NCBI RefSeq assembly: GCF_003182095.1
Contig: NZ_QGTJ01000009.1
Location: 23,436 to 87,435 of the forward strand
Source of the DNA: Plasticicumulans acidivorans
GTDB taxonomy: Bacteria; Pseudomonadota; Gammaproteobacteria; Competibacterales; Competibacteraceae
Direction: 5' to 3'
DNA: 64,000 nt
In this document: positions 9,323 to 18,052 of the stretch, in pieces
Layout of the letters: the number at the start of each line of letters is the position of its first letter
Position numbering within the stretch: the first letter of the stretch is position 1
The notes under the pieces: model-generated
The model's database searches: none
What the model was told of the DNA's origin: nothing
The model's input: only the letters and a program-made list of their open reading frames with translations
Position numbers and translations under genes: made by a program

Positions 9323-10213
9323 ATGTCGCATTCGACCCCTGCGGGAAATTCAACCCAGCCTGAATTACGTTCGCTGTGGTCTGCCATTGCTGATGGCGAA
9401 GTCAAATTGCATTACATCGATGTCAAGGGTGTCAAAACCCGTGTCCTCGAATCCGGTAATGGACCGAAAACGCTGATCCTGCTGCACGGTATTGCCGGGC
9501 ATCTGGAAGCGTACATGCGCAATATCCTGCCGCATGCCGAACATTTCCGCGTCATGGCCATCGACATGCTCGGCCACGGCTTTACCGACAAGCCGGATCG
9601 CGACTACGAAGTCATCGATTACGTCGAGCATCTGCACGACCTGATCGACACGCTCGGCCTTGACCGCATCCACCTGTCGGGCGAATCGCTCGGTGGCTGG
9701 GTCGCCGCGCGTTTTGCCGCCAAGTATCCGGAGCGCATCGACAAGCTGGTGCTCAACACCGCCGGCGGCATGATCGCCGACCCCAAGGTCATGGAGCGCC
9801 TGCGCACGCTGAGCCTCGCCGCCGTGCGCTCGCCGGACCGTGAAGCCACGCGCAAGCGCCTGGAGTTCCTGATGCTCGACCCGAGCATCGTCACCGAGGA
9901 CCTGGTCGAGTCGCGCTTCGCCGTCTACCGCCAGCCGAGCATCGTCGGCGCGATGGAACGCATCATGTGCCTGCAGGACATGGAGATCCGCCTGCGCAAT
10001 CTGCTCACCGAAGACGAGCTGGCGAAGATCCAGGCCGACACGCTGGTGCTGTGGACCACGCACGATCCGACCGCCTCGGTCGAAGTCGGCCAGCGCCTCG
10101 CCAGCTACGTGTCGAAGTCACGCTTCGTGGTCATGGAAAACTGCGGCCACTGGCCGCAGTACGAGGACCCGGATGCCTTCAACCGCATCCACATCGAGTT
10201 CCTGAAGGGCTGA
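9323..10213 (+). CDS. mhpC: Meta-cleavage product hydrolase (alpha/beta), copy 1
   Basis: Hydrolyses the 2-hydroxy-6-oxo-nona-2,4-diene-dioate ring-cleavage product to 2-hydroxypentadienoate and succinate (fumarate from the cinnamate route). 296 residues from the ATG at 9323, with AAGGGAGA at 9306-9313; a TTG two codons earlier is less likely. Motifs: oxyanion HGIAGH near residue 55, nucleophile elbow GESLGGW with Ser122, a candidate acid Asp in TTHDPTAS, and the catalytic His in NCGHWPQ. It lies apart from the rest of the pathway, on the other strand behind hcaR, and is diverged from mhpC2 at 37613-38521. Confidence 0.92.
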   Translation: MSHSTPAGNSTQPELRSLWSAIADGEVKLHYIDVKGVKTRVLESGNGPKTLILLHGIAGHLEAYMRNILPHAEHFRVMAIDMLGHGFTDKPDRDYEVIDYVEHLHDLIDTLGLDRIHLSGESLGGWVAARFAAKYPERIDKLVLNTAGGMIADPKVMERLRTLSLAAVRSPDREATRKRLEFLMLDPSIVTEDLVESRFAVYRQPSIVGAMERIMCLQDMEIRLRNLLTEDELAKIQADTLVLWTTHDPTASVEVGQRLASYVSKSRFVVMENCGHWPQYEDPDAFNRIHIEFLKG

Positions 10214-10257
10214 ACAGGCCTGCGGAAACGACGTTTAACGGTGGCATAACCCCCTTG

Positions 10258-10298
10258 GCGCGCCGTCCCGTCCCCTCTCGGGTCCGGCGCGCTTTTTT
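10258..10298 (+). terminator. Rho-independent terminator of hcaR-mhpC1
   Basis: Stem GCGCGCCG (10258-10265) pairs with CGGCGCGC (10285-10292) and is followed by six T at 10293-10298. It stands in the gap between mhpC1 and the convergent multicopper oxidase gene. Confidence 0.8.
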
Positions 10299-10309
10299 GC
10301 GTGCACCGT

Positions 10310-12214
10310 TCAGGACGAGACGCTGAAGCCGAGCATCATGCCCGAGGTCAAGTGCTCGCCGATGTGACAGTGCGCCATCCACTCACCGGGGTTGCTGTTG
10401 TCGAGCAGGATGTCGACGGTCGAACCGGCCGCGACCTGCACCGTATCCTTCCACTGCGTGTCGGCCGGCGCCTTGCCGTCGACGGTGAGCACCAGGAAGC
10501 GCTGGCCGTGGAAGTGGATCGGGTGCTGCATCGGGTGAACGCCGTCCGCCGGATTGACCAGGCGGATCTTCACCGGCTGGCCGCGCTGGAACTGCCAGTG
10601 GATCGCCATGTTCTCCTGCCCGGTAGCGAGGTCGCGCAGAATCCAGTGCGTATTGGCCGAGGTGCTGGCGGCATTCATCACCCCCATGCCGTCCTCCCAT
10701 TCGACCGCCTGCATCGCGTGCCCACCGTGCCCGTGGCCCATCGCGGCATGGTCCATCCCCGCCATCGCACCTGACGTGGTCTCGTGGTTCATCGTCGAGT
10801 GATCCATCGCGGCCGGGGCGGCGGCATCACCGCCGTGACCCATCGCGGCATGGTCCATCCCCGCCATCGCGCCTGACGTGGTCTCGTGGTTCATCGCCGA
10901 GTGATCCATCGCGGCCGGGGCGGCAGCATCACCGCCGTGGCCCATCGCGGCATGGTCCATCTCCGCCATCGCACCTGACGTGGTCTCGTGGTTCATCGCC
11001 GAGTGATCCATCGCGGCCGGGGCGGCAGCATCACCACCGTGGCCCATCGCGGCATGGTCCATCCCCGCCATCGCACCTGACGTGGTTTCGTGGTTCATCG
11101 TCGAGTGATCCATGCCGGCGTCGGCCGTGGTTGTGTGCCCCATGGCGGCATGGTCGCCGTTGGCCGGGTCGATACGCAGGTCGAACTGCAGTGTCTTGTC
11201 GGGCGGCGTGTCGGCATAACGCGCGCGCAGCGCGGCGGCTTCGTCGAGCACCTCGCGGTTCTGGCGCAGGCTGTCGTCTGCGGCGGTGTCTGGTGCGGCG
11301 GCGACTTCGATATGGCCGAGCACGCTGCGGCCTTCCGGCGTGGCATTGGCCAGCTCGTAGCGGCCAGGGTGGTCGAAACGCGCCTCGACGATCATGCGTT
11401 CGGCCGGGGCGATGTCGACGCTCGGGATTTCGCGCTCGCTGCCGATGCGGCCGTTGTCACCACCGACCAGCCGCAGCGGCACGCCGAAGTCGAGGCGGAA
11501 CGGACGCACGTTGGCGACGTTGGTCAGCCAGAAGCGCACGGTCTGTCCGGCCTGCGCCTGCAGCGTCCAGTCGCTCGCGCCGTTGACCAGCAGCTGGTTA
11601 CCGAAGCGCCCCATCAGCGCATGGTCGGCGACATGTTCCCCGGCCGGCAGTGCGTGGCCGTCGCGCAGCATGATGTCGTCGAGCATCAGCACGGCCTCCT
11701 GCGCCACCGGCCGCCAGTAGCTCGCATCACGCGGCACCACCCACAGGTTGCCGTAGAGGCCGGCGTCCTGCTGGGCGTCTTCACGCACGTGCGGGTGGTA
11801 CCAGTAAAGGCCGGCATCGGGAGCGTGGATGACGTAACGGGCCGAGCCGCCGGGCGCCACCGCCGGCTGACCGACACCGGGCACGCCGTCGTTGCGGTAA
11901 TCGAGGCGCAGGCCGTGCCAGTGCACCGTGGTCGGCTGCGTAATGGCGTTGTCGAAGTCGATCGTCACCGTCGCGCCCTGCGGCAGCACCAGCAGCGGAC
12001 CGGGCACGCTGCCGTTGTAGGCGAAGCCGTCGACCTCGGCCGCGCCGATATGCCAGCGGAACGGTGCGGCGCGCAGGTGGTAGTGGTCGCCGTCGGCCAA
12101 TCGCACCAGCGCCGGCCCCGGCCCGGCGCTGCTCGGTGCGTCGGTGGCGAACACCGGCGCAGACAGCGCCAGCGCGACGGCAAGACTCAAGGGGGTACGC
12201 AGCAGCGGATTCAT
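10310..12214 (-). CDS. Periplasmic multicopper oxidase with Met/His repeats
   Basis: Three-domain copper oxidase of the CopA/CueO/PcoA type. 634 residues with a Sec-type signal peptide (LSLAVALALSAPVFA, cleavage before TDAPSS). All four copper motifs are present: HWHG, YWYHPH, HPMQHPIHFHG and the type-1 site HCHIGEHLTSGMM. Between the second and third cupredoxin domains lies an insert of four tandem 34-residue repeats built on MDHAAMGHGG and MDHSAMNHETT, a likely copper-binding region. Substrate is unknown: copper detoxification is the family default, a role in oxidising phenolics is possible. It follows an AraC gene on the same strand with a 71-nt gap. Confidence 0.9.
   Translation of the reverse strand: MNPLLRTPLSLAVALALSAPVFATDAPSSAGPGPALVRLADGDHYHLRAAPFRWHIGAAEVDGFAYNGSVPGPLLVLPQGATVTIDFDNAITQPTTVHWHGLRLDYRNDGVPGVGQPAVAPGGSARYVIHAPDAGLYWYHPHVREDAQQDAGLYGNLWVVPRDASYWRPVAQEAVLMLDDIMLRDGHALPAGEHVADHALMGRFGNQLLVNGASDWTLQAQAGQTVRFWLTNVANVRPFRLDFGVPLRLVGGDNGRIGSEREIPSVDIAPAERMIVEARFDHPGRYELANATPEGRSVLGHIEVAAAPDTAADDSLRQNREVLDEAAALRARYADTPPDKTLQFDLRIDPANGDHAAMGHTTTADAGMDHSTMNHETTSGAMAGMDHAAMGHGGDAAAPAAMDHSAMNHETTSGAMAEMDHAAMGHGGDAAAPAAMDHSAMNHETTSGAMAGMDHAAMGHGGDAAAPAAMDHSTMNHETTSGAMAGMDHAAMGHGHGGHAMQAVEWEDGMGVMNAASTSANTHWILRDLATGQENMAIHWQFQRGQPVKIRLVNPADGVHPMQHPIHFHGQRFLVLTVDGKAPADTQWKDTVQVAAGSTVDILLDNSNPGEWMAHCHIGEHLTSGMMLGFSVSS
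10741..11148. repeat. Four tandem 102-bp repeats inside the copper oxidase gene
   Basis: The phase marker tcgcggcatg occurs at 10741, 10843, 10945 and 11047, exactly 102 bp apart. The units differ at only a few bases, and a degenerate fifth end lies near 11143. Each unit encodes 34 residues, so unit gain or loss would keep the reading frame. Confidence 0.93.
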
Positions 12215-12285
12215 CGACGTGAAGATCTCGACAGGTTCAGGAGGGAACGTCGGGTAGATCGGCGCCGCTGCGGCGGGTTCCCCCG

Positions 12286-13080
12286 CTAGCCGCGAGGGCT
12301 GAACAAGGCCCGCGGCGTGGCGCCGAATTCGCGGCGGAAGGCCGCAATGAAAGCCGATACCGACTCATAACCGGCATCGAGCGCGACGGCGGTGACACTG
12401 CGCCCGCGTTCGAGCGCCGGCAGCGCCAGCAGCAGGCGCAGACGCAGGCGCCAGTCACGAAAGCTCAGCCCGGTTTCGGCGCGGAACAGCCGCGCCAGCG
12501 TGCGTGCCGAAACCCCGGCGCCCGCCGCCCAGTCTTCCAGCGTACGGCGCTGCTCGGGCTGCGCCTGCAGCGCCTGGCAGATCGTCGCCAGCCGCGCATC
12601 GCGCGGCAGCGGCAGTGACAGCGCCATCTCCGGCAGCCCGGCGAGCTGGTCGAGCAGCACGCCGACCAGCCGCCCGGCGGCACCGGCGGCGTCGTAATCG
12701 GCGGGCAGCGCACAGGCGGCGCAGATCAGCTCGCGCACCAGCGGCGTGACGCCGAGCACGCGGCAGTGGCGCGGTGCCCCGTCGGTGCATTCGCGGGCGA
12801 TATAGAGCCCGCGCATCTCCGCCTGAGCGGTGGCGGTCACTTCATGCACCACGCCGGGCGGAATCCACACCGCGCAATGCGGCGGTGCGACGAAGTTGCC
12901 GCCTGCCGTGCGCACCTCCAGCACGCCGCTGACGGCATAGGACAACTGCACCCAGTCATGCGCGTGCGGGCGCACCCAGGAGCCGGCCGGCGCTGATTCG
13001 GCGCGCGAGTACACGGCGCGCGGCAGACGGCTGAAGGCCGGCAGGATGCGTTCGGGAATGGCGCGTCCGCTTTGCGACAT
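12286..13080 (-). CDS. AraC-family transcriptional regulator with cupin sensor domain
   Basis: 264 residues from the ATG at 13080. The N-terminal half is a cupin-like ligand domain (PHAHDWVQLSYAVSGVLEV, then WIPPGVVHEV). The C-terminal half carries the double helix-turn-helix of AraC proteins (SARTLARLFRAETGLSFRDWR, then VALDAGYESVSAFIAAFRREFG). It lies between the copper oxidase (same strand, 71 nt downstream) and a divergent SBF symporter gene 102 nt away, so it may control either. The effector cannot be told from sequence. Confidence 0.88.
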   Translation of the reverse strand: MSQSGRAIPERILPAFSRLPRAVYSRAESAPAGSWVRPHAHDWVQLSYAVSGVLEVRTAGGNFVAPPHCAVWIPPGVVHEVTATAQAEMRGLYIARECTDGAPRHCRVLGVTPLVRELICAACALPADYDAAGAAGRLVGVLLDQLAGLPEMALSLPLPRDARLATICQALQAQPEQRRTLEDWAAGAGVSARTLARLFRAETGLSFRDWRLRLRLLLALPALERGRSVTAVALDAGYESVSAFIAAFRREFGATPRALFSPRG

Positions 13081-13182
13081 GATTCGGCATTCTAGCGTTA
13101 GTCGGTCGCCCGCGGCGGCGGCAGACTGGGCATCCAATCCGGGCCAGCGCGGCCCGCCCCCAATCTGCTGCCGAGGTCCGCC

Positions 13183-14172
13183 ATGCTCCTCACCCATCTG
13201 CGCCGCCTGTACCGGGACTGGTTCCTCGGCGGCATGATCGCCGCCGTGATTCTCGCCACGCTGTTGCCGCAGTTCGGCCGCAGCGGCGGCGTGCTGCATG
13301 CCGATGTGCTCTGCAACATCGGCATTTTCCTGATCTTCTTCCTGCACGGCATCGGCCTGTCCACGCAGAGCCTGAAGGCCGGCATGCTGCGCTGGCGCCT
13401 GCACCTGCTGGTGCAGTTGTTCACCTTCGTGGTCTTTCCGCTGCTGTGGCTCGGCGGACGGCTGCTGTTCGGCGGCTGGCTGCCGAGCGATCTGCTGCTC
13501 GGCTTCCTGTACCTGTGCGCGCTGCCGTCGACGATTTCCTCATCGGTGGCAATGACGGCGATGGCGCGCGGCAACGTGCCGGCGGCGATCTTCAACGCCA
13601 CGCTGTCGAGCCTGCTCGGCATCGTGCTGACGCCGCTGCTGCTGGCGCTGCTCGCCGGCACGCAGGGCGGCAATCTGTCGCTGCTCGACGCCGTGCTCGA
13701 CATCGCCCGCCTGCTGCTGCTGCCGTTCGCCATCGGTCAGGCGCTGCGTCCGCTGTGCGGTGACTGGTTCGCCAGGCGCAAGCGCTACACCTCGCTGCTC
13801 GACCGCTGCGTGATCCTGCTGCTGGTCTACGCCTCGTTCTGCGACTCGGTCGAGGCCGGTCTGTGGACCCGCTACGGCTTCGACACGCTGGCGCTGACGC
13901 TGCTCGGTTCGGCACTGATCCTCGCGCTGGTGCTGTGGCTGACTCAGCACCTCGCCCGCCGCTGCGGCTTCAATACCGAGGATGAAATCACCGCCGTGTT
14001 CTGCGGCTCGAAAAAGACCCTCGCCTCCGGCGTGCCGATGGCCAAGCTGCTGTTCGGTGCCCATCCGGCGCTGGGCGTCATCGTGCTGCCGATCATGTTC
14101 TACCACCCGCTGCAGCTGTTCGTGTGCTCGGTGCTGGCGGAGCGCTACGCCGCGCGCGCGGCGAGCGTCTGA
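13183..14172 (+). CDS. SBF-like (bile acid:sodium symporter family, YfeH type) membrane protein
   Basis: 329 residues, mostly hydrophobic, with about nine to ten membrane segments. The segments LPSTISSSVAMTAMARGN and CGSKKTLASGVPMAK are typical of the YfeH/SBF-like branch (PF13593). The true substrate of this branch is not established; uptake or export of an organic anion is the reasonable guess. The start ATG at 13183 has a GAGG site just upstream. It lies divergent from the AraC gene and convergent with benD, so transport of benzoate is possible but unproven. Confidence 0.85.
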   Translation: MLLTHLRRLYRDWFLGGMIAAVILATLLPQFGRSGGVLHADVLCNIGIFLIFFLHGIGLSTQSLKAGMLRWRLHLLVQLFTFVVFPLLWLGGRLLFGGWLPSDLLLGFLYLCALPSTISSSVAMTAMARGNVPAAIFNATLSSLLGIVLTPLLLALLAGTQGGNLSLLDAVLDIARLLLLPFAIGQALRPLCGDWFARRKRYTSLLDRCVILLLVYASFCDSVEAGLWTRYGFDTLALTLLGSALILALVLWLTQHLARRCGFNTEDEITAVFCGSKKTLASGVPMAKLLFGAHPALGVIVLPIMFYHPLQLFVCSVLAERYAARAASV

Positions 14173-14193
14173 GCCGGTCGCGCGCCGGGAAGT

Positions 14194-14228
14194 CCGTCGG
14201 GCTCACCTCACGGCGCGCGGCCCGACGG
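14194..14228. terminator. Possible bidirectional stem-loop between symporter gene and benD
   Basis: Perfect 9-bp inverted repeat CCGTCGGGC (14194-14202) and GCCCGACGG (14220-14228) in the 59-nt gap between convergent genes. There is no T-run on either side, so termination is only suggested by position. Confidence 0.35.
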
Positions 14229-14231
14229 CGT

Positions 14232-15011
14232 TCAGCCGAGGTCGCCGCCTCCGGCCGGCAGGGTCACGCCGGTGATGTAGGAAGCTTCATCGGAGGCCAG
14301 AAAGAGGATCACGGCGGCCTGCTCGTCGAGCGTGCCGTAGCGCTTCATCAGACTGCTGGCGAGGGTCTGGTCGACGATCTGCTGATACCACTGCCGTTCC
14401 TGTGCGCTCGGCTCGGCCGTGTTGCGCGGGATGCGCCGGGGCGGCGCTTCGGTGCCGCCGGTGGCAACGGCGTTGACGCGGATGCCGCGTTCGGCGGTTT
14501 CAAAGGCCAGGCAGGCGGTCAGCGCGTTGACGCCGCCCTTGGCGGCGCCGTAGGGCACGCGGTTGATGCTGCGCGTGGCGATCGAGGAAACATTGACGAT
14601 CGCCCCCTGCCCCTGCGCCAGCAGATACGGCAGCACCGCGTGGCAGCCCCACAGCGTCGGCAGCAGCGAGCGGCGCAGCTCGGCTTCGATTTCGTGCTCG
14701 CGATAGTGCTCGAAAGGCTTGGTCCAGATGGTGCCGCCGACATTGTTGATGAGGATGTCGATGCGGCCGAACTGCGCCTGCGTCGCCGCCATCACCCGCT
14801 CGCATTCGGCATTGATCTCAAGATCGGCGATCAGCGGCAGCACCGCGTGGTCGGCCAGTTCGGCGGCGAGTTCGTGCACCAGCTCGGAACGGTCGACGAG
14901 GACCAGCCGTGCGCCCTCCTCGGCCAGGCGCTCGGCGACGCGGCGGCCGATGCCCTGGGCGGCGCCGGTGACGACGGCGACCCGGTCTGTAAAACGTGGC
15001 TTCATCAGCAT
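14232..15011 (-). CDS. benD: Benzoate cis-diol dehydrogenase
   Basis: NAD-dependent short-chain dehydrogenase that oxidises and decarboxylates 1,6-dihydroxycyclohexa-2,4-diene-1-carboxylate to catechol. 259 residues. The start MKPRFTDRVAVVTGAAQGIG and the LVDRSELVHEL segment are BenD/XylL signatures. The catalytic YGAAK lies in RSINRVPYGAAKGG. Two ATG codons (15011 and 15005) are possible starts. Last gene of benABCD, 73 nt after benC with a strong hairpin in the gap. Confidence 0.94.
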   Translation of the reverse strand: MLMKPRFTDRVAVVTGAAQGIGRRVAERLAEEGARLVLVDRSELVHELAAELADHAVLPLIADLEINAECERVMAATQAQFGRIDILINNVGGTIWTKPFEHYREHEIEAELRRSLLPTLWGCHAVLPYLLAQGQGAIVNVSSIATRSINRVPYGAAKGGVNALTACLAFETAERGIRVNAVATGGTEAPPRRIPRNTAEPSAQERQWYQQIVDQTLASSLMKRYGTLDEQAAVILFLASDEASYITGVTLPAGGGDLG

Positions 15012-15023
15012 TCACCCGGACTG

Positions 15024-15046
15024 GCGGCCCGCCACTGGCGGGCCGC
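15024..15046. other. Intercistronic hairpin benC-benD
   Basis: Perfect 10-bp stem GCGGCCCGCC / GGCGGGCCGC with a 3-nt loop (ACT). No T-run follows on the minus strand, so it more probably protects the benABC message or modulates benD than terminates transcription. Confidence 0.55.
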
Positions 15047-15084
15047 GCGGACATGATCGTAAGGAGGCGGGCTCGCGGCGCGGC

Positions 15085-16092
15085 TCAGTGGCTCGGCGCG
15101 AACTTCTCGAAGTGGAAACCCGCCGGCTGGATGCCCAGCTCGCCGAGCCAGGCGCGCACCGAGTCGACCATCGCCGGCGGACCGCAGACGTAGAGATCGA
15201 CGTCGCCGCCGTTCAGCACACCGGCGTCGAGGTACTGCGTGACGTAGCCGCGGCGCGGATGTGTGCTGTCGGCGTCGGCCACGCAGCTGATGTACTCGAA
15301 GCCCGGCAGACGCGCGCGCAGCGCTTCGAGCTCATCGAGGCAGACCAGATCGGCATCGTGCGTCACGCCGTAGCCGAGCAGCACCGGCTGCGGGCAGCCC
15401 TGCCCGGCCAGCGTTTCCAGCATCGACAGGAACGGTGCCAGTCCGGTGCCGCCGGCCAGCAGCAGCAGCGGTCGGCGCAGCTCGCGCAGGTAGAAGCTGC
15501 CATACGGCGCGCTGAAGCTCAGCGTGTCGCCGACTTTTGCCTGCTCGCGCAGGTAGGCGCTCATGCGCCCGTCGGGCACGTTGCGCACCAGGAAGCTCAG
15601 CGCGTGGCGGCCGGCCGGCGAGCTGAACGAATAGGCGCGGCTCAGCTCGCTGCCGGGAATCTGCAGGTGGGCGTACTGCCCCGGCAGAAACACCAGCGGC
15701 GTCGCGCGCTGTGGTTCGATGCTGAAACGCAGCGTGCTCGGTGACAGCCATTCGAGCGCCGTCAGCCGGCCCTGATCGCTTTCGACGGCGGTCTTGCAGG
15801 CGCTCGACGAGGCCTGGATGCGCAGCACGCAGTCCGCGCGCGGGCGCATCTGGCAGCTCAGCACGTAACCGGCGCGGGCTTCGTCCTCGCTCAGCGCCTC
15901 TTCGATGTATTCACCGCCGTCGTAGCGGCCGGATTCACAAAAACTCTTGCAGGTTCCGCAGGCGCCGTCGCGGCAGTCGAGCGGAATGTTGACCTTCTGG
16001 CGGTAGGCGGCGGAGGCGATGGTTTCGTTTTCGGCGCAGTCGATGAAGCGCGTGACGCCGTCCTCGAACTGCAGCGCAATCGTGTGGCTCAT
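15085..16092 (-). CDS. benC: Benzoate 1,2-dioxygenase reductase
   Basis: Single-chain electron supply for BenAB. 335 residues: an N-terminal plant-type [2Fe-2S] ferredoxin domain with CRDGACGTC plus a downstream Cys (LSCQM), then an FAD-binding domain (RAYSFSSPAG) and an NAD-binding domain (LLLAGGTGLAPFLSML, YVCGPPAMV). This arrangement is typical of BenC/XylZ. It is separated by 80 nt from benB; that gap contains an 8-bp stem-loop. Confidence 0.95.
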   Translation of the reverse strand: MSHTIALQFEDGVTRFIDCAENETIASAAYRQKVNIPLDCRDGACGTCKSFCESGRYDGGEYIEEALSEDEARAGYVLSCQMRPRADCVLRIQASSSACKTAVESDQGRLTALEWLSPSTLRFSIEPQRATPLVFLPGQYAHLQIPGSELSRAYSFSSPAGRHALSFLVRNVPDGRMSAYLREQAKVGDTLSFSAPYGSFYLRELRRPLLLLAGGTGLAPFLSMLETLAGQGCPQPVLLGYGVTHDADLVCLDELEALRARLPGFEYISCVADADSTHPRRGYVTQYLDAGVLNGGDVDLYVCGPPAMVDSVRAWLGELGIQPAGFHFEKFAPSH

Positions 16093-16134
16093 GCTCGTGA
16101 TCTCGTCAGGTCTGCGGCACGGCGCACGGCGGCG

Positions 16135-16157
16135 CGGGGCGCGCGGACAGCGCCCCG
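16135..16157. other. Intercistronic hairpin benB-benC
   Basis: CGGGGCGC (16135-16142) pairs with GCGCCCCG (16150-16157) across a 7-nt loop, in the gap between benB and benC. No T-run. A second such hairpin occurs between benC and benD. Confidence 0.45.
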
Positions 16158-16172
16158 GCCGCGTGCGGCGGA

Positions 16173-16655
16173 TCAGACGTGGTAGATGTCGACGACCTGG
16201 TGGATGTAGTCGTTCTTCAGCACCGTCTGCTTGCGTTTGATCAGCGGCTGTTCGCCGGAGACGTCGAGCAGGTAATGCGAGGTGCCGAAGTAACTGTCGG
16301 TCGTGTGGTAGCGATGACTGAGCGTGTGCCAGTTGAAGCGCAGGCGGATCGTGTCGCCGTCGCGTTCGAGGATCTCGACGTTGGAGATCTGGTGGCTGGT
16401 GCGCGGCTCCGGCGTGCTCGCCGCCGAGCGTTCGGTCTTGATGCGGAACACGCGATCTTCCAGCCCGCCGCGATTGGCGTAATAGATCAGCGAGATTTCA
16501 CGCTGCGGGTCGCAGGTCAGCGCATCGTCGTCATCCCAGGACGGCATCCAGAACTCGGCGTCGTCGGCATAGCACTGCAGCCAGTCGTCCCACTGCTTGT
16601 CATCGAGCAGGCGGGCTTCACGGTAGAGAAACGCGAGGATCGAATCGTGTGTCAT
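16173..16655 (-). CDS. benB: Benzoate 1,2-dioxygenase, beta subunit
   Basis: Small subunit of the oxygenase (NTF2-like fold), 160 residues, the family norm. Recognisable segments: ILAFLYREARLLDDKQWDDW at the start, CYADDAEFWMPSWDDDD, and DSYFGTSHYLLD near the end. It lies 11 nt after the benA stop. Confidence 0.95.
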   Translation of the reverse strand: MTHDSILAFLYREARLLDDKQWDDWLQCYADDAEFWMPSWDDDDALTCDPQREISLIYYANRGGLEDRVFRIKTERSAASTPEPRTSHQISNVEILERDGDTIRLRFNWHTLSHRYHTTDSYFGTSHYLLDVSGEQPLIKRKQTVLKNDYIHQVVDIYHV

Positions 16656-16666
16656 GGCGGCGGATC

Positions 16667-18022
16667 TCAGGCGGACTCGGACTGGCAGGCCCGGCGCATC
16701 GCTTCGAGCCAGTAGCGGTGCTGCTCGGTGTACAGCCCCTCGTCTTCGGTCTTCACGCCGCTCAGCCGCGGGCGCAGGCCGATGTCGCGGGCGGCGGCAT
16801 CAGCGCCTTCGATCCAGTGCGTGGCTCCGCGGCTCATATCGTTCCACGGCAGCGCCGCGGCGGCGAAGCCCTGCTGGCAGGCGCGGAATTCTTCGAGATC
16901 GTCCGGCGTCGCCATGCCGCTGGCGTTGAAGAAGTCCTCGTACTGGCGGATGCGCCGCGCACGCGCCTCCGGCGCCTCGTTCTTCGGCGCGATGCAGTAG
17001 ATCGTCACCTCGGTCTTGTCGACCGCGAGCGGACGCAGCACGCGGATCTGCGAGCTGAACTGGTCCATCAGGTAGACGTTCGGGTACAGGCACAGATTGC
17101 GCGAGTGGCTGATCATCCACTCGGCGCGCGCCTCACCGCAGCGGTTCACCAGATCGTCGCGGTACTGATGCGCCGGCCGGTCCTCGGGATTGGCCCAGCG
17201 CGTCCACAGCAGCAGATGGCCGTGGTCGAAGGAATAGAAGCCGCCGCCGTTTTTCGCCCAGCTGCCGGCGTCCATCGCCTTGATGCCGTCGCCGCTCGCC
17301 GCCAGCTTGCGCTGCTGCGTGGTCGCCGCGTAGTTCCAGTGCACCGAGGTGACGTGATAGCCGTCGGCGCCGTTTTCCGCCTGCAGCTTCCAGTTGCCGT
17401 CATAGACATAGGTCGAGCTGCCGCGCAGCACTTCCAGGCCGTCGGGCGACTGGTCGACGATCATGTCGATGATCTTCGTCGCCTCGCCGAGGAACTCGGT
17501 GAGCGGCAGCACCTCGGGGTTGAGGCTGCCGAACAGAAAGCCGCGATAGCTCTCGAAACGCGCCACATGCGTCAGGTTGAGGCAGCCCTCGCGGTTGAAG
17601 TCCGTCGGGTAACCGGCATCGTTCGGGTCCTTCACTTTCAGCAGCTTGCCGCTGTTGTTGAAGGTCCAGCCATGAAACGTGCAGGTAAAGGTCGAACGCT
17701 TGCCGCGCTTGTGCCGGCACAGCGTCGCGCCGCGGTGCGAGCAGGCATTGATCAGCGCGTTCAGCTCACCGTCGCGGTTGCGGGTGATGACGATCGGCTG
17801 GCGCCCGATGTAGGTCGTGAAGTAATCGTTCGGCTCGGGGATCTGGCTTTCGTGCGCCAGATAGATCCAGTTGCCCTCGAACAGGTGACGCATCTCCAGC
17901 TCGAACAGCTGCGGATCGGTGAAGGCGGCGCGGTTCAGTTTGTAGACCTGGCGTTCGCGGTCCTCGACCAGCATCTCGTCGAGGCGTGTGCGCAAGCGCT
18001 CGGCATTGGCAAGGTTTTCCAT
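16667..18022 (-). CDS. benA: Benzoate 1,2-dioxygenase, alpha subunit
   Basis: Catalytic Rieske oxygenase subunit that converts benzoate to the 1,2-cis-diol. 451 residues from the ATG at 18022, with GGAG about 9 nt upstream; an in-frame GTG at 18037 is a weaker alternative. The Rieske ligands are C94-x-H96 and C114-x2-H117, and the iron site fits D220-x2-H223-x4-H228. Upstream, in the same frame and closed by its own stop codon, is a 25-codon ORF with a strong ribosome site. Related halobenzoate or toluate dioxygenases look similar, so substrate range is inferred. Confidence 0.94.
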   Translation of the reverse strand: MENLANAERLRTRLDEMLVEDRERQVYKLNRAAFTDPQLFELEMRHLFEGNWIYLAHESQIPEPNDYFTTYIGRQPIVITRNRDGELNALINACSHRGATLCRHKRGKRSTFTCTFHGWTFNNSGKLLKVKDPNDAGYPTDFNREGCLNLTHVARFESYRGFLFGSLNPEVLPLTEFLGEATKIIDMIVDQSPDGLEVLRGSSTYVYDGNWKLQAENGADGYHVTSVHWNYAATTQQRKLAASGDGIKAMDAGSWAKNGGGFYSFDHGHLLLWTRWANPEDRPAHQYRDDLVNRCGEARAEWMISHSRNLCLYPNVYLMDQFSSQIRVLRPLAVDKTEVTIYCIAPKNEAPEARARRIRQYEDFFNASGMATPDDLEEFRACQQGFAAAALPWNDMSRGATHWIEGADAAARDIGLRPRLSGVKTEDEGLYTEQHRYWLEAMRRACQSESA

Positions 18023-18052
18023 CGATGTGCTCTCCACGGTCAGCGCGTGATG

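Noticed and set aside
10741..11148. Possible CRISPR-like array of regular repeats
   Set aside because: Period 102 bp without unique spacers, fully in frame inside the copper oxidase gene; it is a coding tandem repeat.
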